Shown here in pieces: positions 58,420 through 64,000 of a stretch of DNA of 64,000 bases. The position numbers and the translations under genes were made by a program. Each line of letters opens with the position of its first letter. Within the stretch, counting starts at the first letter, position 1. Source of the stretch: Kineococcus xinjiangensis (GTDB taxonomy: Bacteria; Actinomycetota; Actinomycetes; Actinomycetales; Kineococcaceae); contig NZ_PTJD01000002.1 in assembly GCF_002934625.1 (NCBI RefSeq), positions 310,001 to 374,000 of the forward strand, given 5' to 3'. Under the pieces are notes generated by a model. That model saw only the letters and a list, made by a program, of their open reading frames with translations, was not told the DNA's origin and did no database searches.

Positions 58420-59230
58420 GGGCGCTGACCCGCTGGGCGAACTCCACGATCGCGGGGCCGACGGTGCCGGGGACCTCGACCTGCGGGTAGTGCCCTGCAC
58501 CGGGCACCAGCAGCAGCTCCCCGCGCAGGCGCTGCGCGACCCAGCGGCCCTCCGCAGCCGGGTCGGGGAAGTCGGGGTCGCGCTCGCCCATCACGACGAG
58601 GGTCGGGGCGGACACCTCGTCCAGGCGGGCCTCGACGGGGGCGTGGCTGGTGCGGGTGGTGGCGCGGAACGCGGCCGCGTAGCCGGGGCGGCGCATGCTC
58701 GCGGAGACGGCCGCGACGTGCTCGGCGAGGTCGTCGGGGCGGTGTCCCGGGTAGAGCTTCGGCAGGTAGGACGTCCAGACGCGGGGAGCCCACGGGCCGG
58801 CCATGGCGGCGCGGAAGGCCCACGCCAGCAACGGGTTCATCGTCGGGTTGCGGACGAAGGGGCCGAGGAGCACCAGCCCGCTCACCGCGTCGGGGCGCTC
58901 CGCGGCCGCCCATGCGGCCGCGCCGGCGCCCATGGAGTTCCCGACGACGACGGCGGGGCCGCCCAGCTCGGCCACCACGGCGAGCACGTCCTCCCCGGCG
59001 GCGACGTCGTCGTAGCGGTCGAACGTGGCGTCGCTGCCGCCGTGGCCACGGAGGTCCATCGCAGCCACCCGGAAACCCGCCTGCACCAGCAGGGGCGCGG
59101 TGCGGCGGTAGGAGCTGCGCAGCTCCCCCATGCCCGGCACGCAGACCACGAGGGGGCCGCTGCCGTGGACCTCGTAGGCGATCCGCCCGCCGGGGCGCTG
59201 GACGTGGCGGACCTCTGCACCAGCGGACAT
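58412..59230 (-). CDS. Alpha/beta hydrolase
   Basis: A 272-residue hydrolase with the nucleophile in VVGNSMGAGAAAW, an N-terminal VPGMGELRSSYR oxyanion region, MDLRGHGGSD, the acid residue in VMGERDPDFPDP and the His in GAGHYPQVEVPG. It resembles esterases or haloperoxidase-like enzymes. GAGGAGG lies six bases before the ATG at 59230. It forms an operon with the TetR regulator and is divergent from the CmtR-like gene. Confidence 0.88.
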   Translation of the reverse strand: MSAGAEVRHVQRPGGRIAYEVHGSGPLVVCVPGMGELRSSYRRTAPLLVQAGFRVAAMDLRGHGGSDATFDRYDDVAAGEDVLAVVAELGGPAVVVGNSMGAGAAAWAAAERPDAVSGLVLLGPFVRNPTMNPLLAWAFRAAMAGPWAPRVWTSYLPKLYPGHRPDDLAEHVAAVSASMRRPGYAAAFRATTRTSHAPVEARLDEVSAPTLVVMGERDPDFPDPAAEGRWVAQRLRGELLLVPGAGHYPQVEVPGTVGPAIVEFAQRVSARA

Positions 59231-59242
59231 CGCAGCCTCCTC

Positions 59243-59280
59243 GGCTAGTTCAGTTAGCTGAAAAGCTAACACCATTAGCC
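59243..59280. promoter_or_regulatory. Nested 38-bp dyad, probable TetR operator
   Basis: An inner repeat GTTAGCT-N4-AGCTAAC (59253-59270) is flanked symmetrically by GGCTA (59243-59247) and TAGCC (59276-59280), all centred on 59261.5. This gives four TTAGC-type half-sites, as for two TetR dimers binding together. It lies just before the hydrolase ribosome binding site. Confidence 0.75.
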
Positions 59281-59301
59281 AGCGAGCACCACTCTAGCTT
59301 T

Positions 59302-59323
59302 CAGTACATCAAGCGATGTACTG
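59302..59323. promoter_or_regulatory. ArsR-type operator
   Basis: CAGTACATC and GATGTACTG are perfect 9-bp arms around AAGC, ending eight bases before the CmtR-like ATG. The ACATCAAG core is of the kind bound by ArsR/SmtB repressors. Confidence 0.8.
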
Positions 59324-59330
59324 TCCGGGC

Positions 59331-59675
59331 ATGGAACCGCTGCCCCACGGCGAGGTCCTGGCCCGCTTCGGCCACGCCCTCTCCGACCCCACCCGCGCCC
59401 GGCTGCTGCTGGCGCTACGCGAGGCCCCCGGCTACCCCGCCGAACTCGCGGACCTGCTCGGGGTCTCCCGCCAGAACCTGTCCAACCACCTCGCCTGCCT
59501 GCGCGGCTGCGGTCTCGTCGTCTCCGTGCCCGAGGGCCGCCGCAGCCGCTACGAGCTGGCCGACGAGCGCCTCGCGCACGCCCTGGGCGACCTGCTCGGC
59601 GTCGTGCTCGCCGTCGACCCCGCGGCCTGCGAGGGCACGGGCGCCTGCGCTCCGGCCGAGGAGGTCGACGCCTGA
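59331..59675 (+). CDS. CmtR-like ArsR metal sensor
   Basis: A 114-residue ArsR/SmtB repressor. The recognition helix region LGVSRQNLSNHLACLRGCGLV carries C56 and C60, and C100 and C106 lie at the C-terminus. CmtR of M. tuberculosis senses cadmium or lead through C57, C61 and C102, so the layout matches closely; the extra C106 is a difference. The ATG at 59331 lies outside the operator; an ATG at 59316 would fall inside it and is less likely. The message may have a very short leader. It is coupled to a membrane methyltransferase. Confidence 0.85.
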   Translation: MEPLPHGEVLARFGHALSDPTRARLLLALREAPGYPAELADLLGVSRQNLSNHLACLRGCGLVVSVPEGRRSRYELADERLAHALGDLLGVVLAVDPAACEGTGACAPAEEVDA

Positions 59676-60322
59676 TGGACGCCCTCGCACTGACCGCGTA
59701 CTCGCTCGGCGTCGCCGTCGCCTTCGGCGGCCGCAGCTGGCTGCAGCGGCGCCGCACCGGTTCCGCCGGGTTCAACGGCTTCTCCGGTGCGCCCTGGTCC
59801 CTGGAGCGCGCCGCCGGGGTCCTCTTCGCCGCCGCCGTCGTCGCCGGGCTGCTCGCCCCCGCCCTCGCCGTCACCGGGGTGCTCGGCACCCTCGCCCTCC
59901 TCGACGGCACCGGCACCCGGGTCGCGGGCCTCGGCCTCGTGCTCGCCGGGTTCACCGGGACCGTGGCCTCGCAGGCGGCGATGGGGAACTCCTGGCGCAT
60001 CGGCGTCGACGAGGCGGAGCGCACCGACCTGGTCACCTCCGGCCTGTTCGCCCGCGTGCGCAACCCGATCTTCACCGCGATGCTCACCGCGCAGGCCGGC
60101 CTGGCGCTGGCCGTGCCGAACGCCCTCTCGCTCGCCGCGCTGGCCGCGCTCCTGCTCGCCGTGCAGGTGCAGGTCCGCCGCGTGGAGGAGCCGTACCTGC
60201 TGCGCACCCACGGCGGGGCGTACCGCGCCTACGCCGCCCGCACCGGCCGGTTCCTGCCGGGGCTCGGCAGGCTGCGCGCCGCCGGCCGCGAGGCCGCGCA
60301 CGCCGGCACGACCGCCGGGTAG
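59675..60322 (+). CDS. Isoprenylcysteine carboxyl methyltransferase-like membrane protein
   Basis: A 215-residue protein with four to five transmembrane helices and the ICMT/PEMT signature near its C-terminus: GLFARVRNPIFTAML, then VQVRRVEEPYLLRTHGGAYRAYAAR, in which R-x-x-x-E-E-x-x-L and Y-x-x-Y are the SAM-contacting residues. Bacterial members methylate lipids or unknown acceptors. Its ATG overlaps the ArsR stop by one base (TGATG), so expression follows the metal sensor. No P-type ATPase accompanies the pair. Confidence 0.82.
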   Translation: MDALALTAYSLGVAVAFGGRSWLQRRRTGSAGFNGFSGAPWSLERAAGVLFAAAVVAGLLAPALAVTGVLGTLALLDGTGTRVAGLGLVLAGFTGTVASQAAMGNSWRIGVDEAERTDLVTSGLFARVRNPIFTAMLTAQAGLALAVPNALSLAALAALLLAVQVQVRRVEEPYLLRTHGGAYRAYAARTGRFLPGLGRLRAAGREAAHAGTTAG

Positions 60323-60354
60323 TCGGCCCGCCGGCTCCGGCCGCCGGTGGGTCC

Positions 60355-60834
60355 TCAGTGCCGCCCGTGCCGCCTCGGCGGCGCGGGCGTGCGGGCGCAC
60401 CGGCGGACCCTGCTGCGCGCCTCCACCGGCCGCTCCGGCGGCACGCGCTCCCCGGCGGCGCGCTCCCCCACCACCGCGGCCGCGCGCCGGGCCGCCCTGC
60501 GCCGCCGCCTCGCCCGCCAGGAACCCACCTGCCACGCCGCCGCCAGGTAGGCGACGAGCTCCAGCAGCAGCAGCGCCCCCCACAGCGCCGCCGTCAGGCC
60601 CGGGTTCGCGGGGGCGTCCGGGCCCAGGCCCGACACCGGCGCCAGCCGCGCCAGCGCCCCGAGGGTGGCGTCCGGCTCGGCCAGGTCCACCCCGCCGGAG
60701 GTGGCCGCGACGGCCGCGTGCCAGGCCAGGGCGGCCGTCGCGCCCATGGCGAGCAGGGTGAGCTGCGCCCGCGCCCGCCAGGACAGCAACGGCTCCTCCA
60801 CCGGCTCCCAGCCCTCGGGCAGCCCGCGGTTCAC
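60355..60834 (-). CDS. Two-helix membrane protein of the conjugation gene set
   Basis: A 159-residue protein with two transmembrane segments (LTLLAMGATAALAWHAAVAA and LTAALWGALLLLELVAYLAAAW) and a long Arg-rich basic tail. No family recognised. The GTG overlaps the ATPase stop by four bases, so it belongs to the type IV secretion unit and may be an accessory channel component. It is the last gene of that unit and converges on the ICMT gene. Confidence 0.55.
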   Translation of the reverse strand: MNRGLPEGWEPVEEPLLSWRARAQLTLLAMGATAALAWHAAVAATSGGVDLAEPDATLGALARLAPVSGLGPDAPANPGLTAALWGALLLLELVAYLAAAWQVGSWRARRRRRAARRAAAVVGERAAGERVPPERPVEARSRVRRCARTPAPPRRHGRH

Positions 60835-62471
60835 GGCCGTCCCCCCTCGGCGGGAACCACGCCCCGCACCGGGGAGGACACCATCGCCTCGTCGGTGTTC
60901 GTCAGCCCCCGCTCCAGCCGGGAGCGCACGTGCTCGACGTGGATCTCGCGCCTGTTGCCGATCTTCAGGAGGTGGTGGCCGCTCTCCAGGTTCGCCAGCG
61001 TCTGCCGCGCCCCCCGGTCCAGGTTGTACATCCGCAGGCACGCGTCGATGTCCTCGGCGCGGTCCTGCCGGTACAGGTGCACCGTCTGCGCCTCCTTGAG
61101 CATCGCCACCGCCGGGTCGTGCTCGGGGATGTCCGCGATGTGGTGCAGCGCGGCGATGTTGGACAGCCCCAGGCCGCGGGCGAGCTTGGAGTTGCGCTGG
61201 AACACCCGCCCGCCGGGCCCGCCGACGAGGTCCCAGCCCTCCTCGGCGATGAAGTTCGTGCGCAGGCCCCGGTGGTGGCGCAGGGTTCCCAGCAGCCACA
61301 CGTTGGCCACCGCCATCACCATGCTCACCGCCGGGGAGTCGTCCGGGAGCTGGGAGATGTCGAACGTCGTCAGCCGGTCGGACAGGCGCACGTTCGGGGA
61401 GGTGTGCCCGTCGAACAGGCCGGACAGCTCGTCCGACAGCAGCGCCGAGAGCAGGTGCCGCACGTTGAGGCCCGCCTGGTGGATCTTCTCCTTCGCGGCC
61501 GCCGAGTGGTCGGCGAACTCCGCGTGGATCTCCCCCAGCCGCGGCAGGAGGTCGGCCAGCACGGGGATGCGCCCGTCGGCCTCCGCCCGCTGCAGCGTCG
61601 CCCGCAGCGCCGCGCGCAGGGCCGGGCGCTCCCGCTTGGCGTCCAGCGGCATCCCGTTGTTCGCCAGCTCCGCCAGCGCCGACAGCAGCCGCGCCTGCCC
61701 CGCCACACCGGAACCGGCGAGGACCGTGGGGTCGAGGATGTTCAGGGTGGTGCCGCCTCCGCCCACCACGAAGCGCAGCGGCTCGGTGCCGAAGGCGCGG
61801 GTCAGCTCGGCGTACTCGCCCTGCCCACCGCGGTCCTTCTTGTCCATGACGACGACCCGGCGGTTGCTCAGGATGAGCGGGCGCATCACGTAGACGGTCT
61901 TGAGCAGGCTCGACTTGCCCGCCCCGACGACCCCGAGGACCACCACCGCCGGGGAGGTGATCTCACCCTTCTCGTAGGCGGTGAACGGGTCGTGCGCCAC
62001 CGGCGCGTTGGAGAGCCGGTCGCGGCCGACGATGATGCCGTAGGGGTCGGTCGGCGCGGCCACGATCGCCGTGTTCAGGACCTCCGCCTGCCGCGTCGTG
62101 GTCAGGGCGGGGGCGGCCACCGGGGCGTACCAGCCGCGCCTGGCCCGCCGCAGCGAGCGGCGCACGGAGAACCCCTGCGGCTCCGGCACGTCCTGCCAGC
62201 CCGTGGGGGCGGGCTCCTCCGGGACCTCCGCCCGGCGGGCGCGGCGGCCCCGGCGCGGGGCGGGCCGCTCCTCCTCCGCGGGGACGGCCTCCGGGACGGC
62301 CTCCGCCGGGGAACCTTCCGCCACGCCGGCGCCGAGGACCTCCTCGAGCACCGCGGGGTTGCGCACCCGGAACGGCACCGCCCGCGTGGCCTCACCGGGT
62401 TCCGGTGCCAGCGGCCCCGCCCGCAGCAGGTCGGAGCGGGCGCCGTGCCGGGGGCTGGAGCGGCGGATCAC
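60831..62471 (-). CDS. VirB4/TraC-like conjugation ATPase
   Basis: A 546-residue ATPase. A disordered, charged N-terminal 110 residues is followed by the nucleotide-binding core: Walker A GVVGAGKSS (180-188, K186), VVVMDKKDRGGQGEYAEL, the acidic Walker B TNFIAEEGWDLVGG and the arginine-rich NSKLARGLGLSNI segment. Such ATPases power DNA transfer in conjugation systems. The N-terminal domain of full VirB4 is in the separate upstream protein, which it overlaps by four bases. The set matches actinobacterial integrative or plasmid transfer loci. Confidence 0.82.
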   Translation of the reverse strand: MIRRSSPRHGARSDLLRAGPLAPEPGEATRAVPFRVRNPAVLEEVLGAGVAEGSPAEAVPEAVPAEEERPAPRRGRRARRAEVPEEPAPTGWQDVPEPQGFSVRRSLRRARRGWYAPVAAPALTTTRQAEVLNTAIVAAPTDPYGIIVGRDRLSNAPVAHDPFTAYEKGEITSPAVVVLGVVGAGKSSLLKTVYVMRPLILSNRRVVVMDKKDRGGQGEYAELTRAFGTEPLRFVVGGGGTTLNILDPTVLAGSGVAGQARLLSALAELANNGMPLDAKRERPALRAALRATLQRAEADGRIPVLADLLPRLGEIHAEFADHSAAAKEKIHQAGLNVRHLLSALLSDELSGLFDGHTSPNVRLSDRLTTFDISQLPDDSPAVSMVMAVANVWLLGTLRHHRGLRTNFIAEEGWDLVGGPGGRVFQRNSKLARGLGLSNIAALHHIADIPEHDPAVAMLKEAQTVHLYRQDRAEDIDACLRMYNLDRGARQTLANLESGHHLLKIGNRREIHVEHVRSRLERGLTNTDEAMVSSPVRGVVPAEGGRP

Positions 62472-64000
62472 GAGATCGCCTCCTTCGTCCCGGTGCCCGT
62501 CAGCAGCGAGCGCAGCAGCGAGCTGGTGGAAGCCTCCACCGGCCGCATCCCGCGCGCCAGCGGCCACGTGCACGCCGCCGCCGCGGACTGCTGGGTGTCC
62601 AGCCACTCCAGCCACGCGATGCCCGCGTTGTTCGCCGCCTCGGTGACCTTCCAGGTCGCCTCGACCAGTTCCCGCCGCGACCGCGCGGAGATCGTCAGGT
62701 GCCCGGTCCAGCCGACCCCGTGGTGGCCCGAGCCCGGTTCCAGGTCGGCGAGGCGCTGGCGCGCGGCGGTCAGCCCGACGCGCAGCTCGTCGTCGGTCAG
62801 CGCGCCCTTCTCCCGCTGCGCCTGCAGGTCCGCGACGTCGGTGGTGACGTCCATGCGGGCGGCGGCGCGGGCGTCGGCGGCGGGGACCACCTCGGCCTGC
62901 AGGGACAGCGTCCGCACGATGGGGTGCGGCAACTTCGACAGCAGCGGCGCCAGCCAGAGCGAGGTGCGCGGGCCCGTCTCGAAGGCGTCCACGGGCAGCA
63001 GCGCCGTCCGGTGCCACCACTGCTCCTCCTCGCCCTCCGGGCCGGGGGCGGTGACGACGCACGCGGACCACTCGTCGCGGCTCGGCAGCCAGGGGGCGTC
63101 GACGTCGACGTCGGCGGCCTGGTCGATGGGCCACGACGGGTGCTGCACGTGGCGCAGCACCGCGGCGGTCTGCGCCGCGGACAGCGCCTCCACCCGGCCC
63201 AGCTTCGCGCTGCGCAGGTGGGAGCGGACGGCGGCGATCTCCTCGGCCATCAGCTCCCGCCACCCCTCCTGCCCCGGGCCGCGGCGGGCGGCGGCGGCGA
63301 GGAACTGCGGCGTCAGCGGCCAGCGCACGACGGCGTAGTGGCGCTGCATGAGGCCGGAGCGGTTCACCAGCCGCACCACCTCGTCGTAGGAGGCGATGAG
63401 CGCCGTGATCGCGTCGGCGGAGGAGTCGTCGAGGTGCTCCCACACCCACGCCTCGTGGTACGCGCTGTCCACGGGCAGCACGCGCGTGATGGTCTGCACC
63501 CGGTTGGGCAGCTGGGACGGGGAGCCGTAGCGGGCGAGCATCGCCCCGAACGCCACGGAGGCCGAGTCGAGGAACTCGTCGGACTCGATGCCGCGGACCT
63601 GCCCCTCCACGCTGAACGCCACCGACAGCCAGGCGTCCTCGCCCGTGGGCGTGTGCCAGGCGATGCCGGGCCTGCCGCGCTCGCGCTGCAGCCAGTGCAT
63701 GCCCTCCGCGCCGTCGGGCCAGTCGCGGTAGGCGTTCCACTCCCGCTGCGCGGGCGTCCGCTCCCGGCGGGGCAGCGCCGCGGGGTCCAGGTCGGCGGGG
63801 CGCTCCCGCACGGGGCGGAAGGCGACGGTGCCGAGCGCCTGCCGCTCCCGCCAGCGGCGCCGCGCCTGCCAGCGGGCCAGCGGCGAGCCGCGGTGGGTGC
63901 GGATGGTGGCGGCGTGCACGGCGGCGGCGGCGATCAGGGTGGCGATGAGCCCGGGCAGCTGCAGGGCGAGGATGGCCACCGCCCCCAGCGCCCCGACCAC
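62468..64000 (-). CDS. SCO6880-family conjugation protein (5'-truncated by window end)
   Basis: The visible 510 residues lack the true N-terminus, which lies beyond position 64000. A hydrophobic stretch at the start (LGAVAILALQLPGLIATLIAAAAV) is followed by a long soluble part with WHTPTGEDAWLSVAFSVEGQVRGI and LNLGR-free helical sections, as in SCO6880-type proteins. Those are always found beside VirB4-like ATPases in actinobacterial transfer loci and correspond to the N-terminal half of VirB4. The stop overlaps the ATPase start (GTGA). Confidence 0.75.
   Translation of the reverse strand: MVGALGAVAILALQLPGLIATLIAAAAVHAATIRTHRGSPLARWQARRRWRERQALGTVAFRPVRERPADLDPAALPRRERTPAQREWNAYRDWPDGAEGMHWLQRERGRPGIAWHTPTGEDAWLSVAFSVEGQVRGIESDEFLDSASVAFGAMLARYGSPSQLPNRVQTITRVLPVDSAYHEAWVWEHLDDSSADAITALIASYDEVVRLVNRSGLMQRHYAVVRWPLTPQFLAAAARRGPGQEGWRELMAEEIAAVRSHLRSAKLGRVEALSAAQTAAVLRHVQHPSWPIDQAADVDVDAPWLPSRDEWSACVVTAPGPEGEEEQWWHRTALLPVDAFETGPRTSLWLAPLLSKLPHPIVRTLSLQAEVVPAADARAAARMDVTTDVADLQAQREKGALTDDELRVGLTAARQRLADLEPGSGHHGVGWTGHLTISARSRRELVEATWKVTEAANNAGIAWLEWLDTQQSAAAACTWPLARGMRPVEASTSSLLRSLLTGTGTKEAIS

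Noticed and set aside
59316-59330. Upstream ATG for the CmtR-like gene
   Set aside because: It lies inside the ArsR operator and would add five unconserved residues; ATG 59331 begins the family's normal N-terminus.

Overview
The window reads as the chromosome of a very GC-rich actinobacterium. Evidence is the extreme third-position G/C in every gene, the many GTG and occasional TTG starts preceded by GGAGG, frequent ATGA/GTGA stop-start overlaps, and families typical of the phylum: an Rv2629-type release-factor homologue, a PknB-like kinase, a CmtR-like metal sensor, DUF3817, DUF427 and an SCO6880-type conjugation protein. Kineosporiaceae/Kineococcus is a plausible placement by gene content, but this is inference. 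No rRNA, tRNA, CRISPR array or insertion sequence was found.

Layout. 1-5.9 kb: alpha-ketoacid dehydrogenase E1 genes behind a large perfect dyad, a HisC/Pat aminotransferase, a di-iron ferritin-like protein, and a convergent PAS-SpoIIE phosphatase / anti-sigma-type ATPase pair. 5.9-8.7 kb: three overlapping genes (WXG-like small protein, Ala-rich protein, helical alpha/beta hydrolase). 8.8-15.6 kb: tyrosine phosphatase, fructosamine kinase, MOSC protein, purB, a zinc dehydrogenase and a two-gene glycerophosphate-polymer/nucleotidyltransferase pair. 15.6-26.4 kb: VOC protein, Rv2629/Balon-type factor, FAD monooxygenase, RecQ with a phosphoribosyltransferase-like tail, a secreted GH5-CBM13 enzyme, a GNAT, an SDR, and a radical SAM enzyme preceded by a coupled 18-codon ORF.

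26.4-35.8 kb is the most system-like region: methyltransferase, ECF sigma, zinc anti-sigma, MerA-like reductase, a CDP-alcohol phosphotransferase (YnjF-like), a TVP38/VTT protein and a YnjB-C-C-D ABC transporter. This parallels the poorly understood ydjXYZ-ynjABCDEF block of Escherichia coli. 35.8-45.8 kb: GH15 enzyme, SDR, VKOR-like protein, Ser/Thr kinase, ribA with a readable promoter, a GGDEF-EAL protein and a NYN protein. 45.8-54.8 kb: MOSC protein, nagA with a relic of nagB just downstream, sirtuin, proline iminopeptidase, GyrI-like/PadR pair, lipoprotein, GNAT, methyltransferase and NERD protein. 54.8-60.3 kb: a bacteriophytochrome with GGDEF-EAL output, a TetR/hydrolase pair, and a CmtR-like ArsR/methyltransferase pair divergent across two separate operators. 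60.3-64 kb enters a type IV secretion/conjugation gene set running off the window end.

Regulatory structure is unusually readable because A/T-rich operators stand out. Several strong hairpins sit between convergent genes. Two short leader ORFs with good ribosome binding sites end inside the GTG start codon of a large sensor or enzyme gene.
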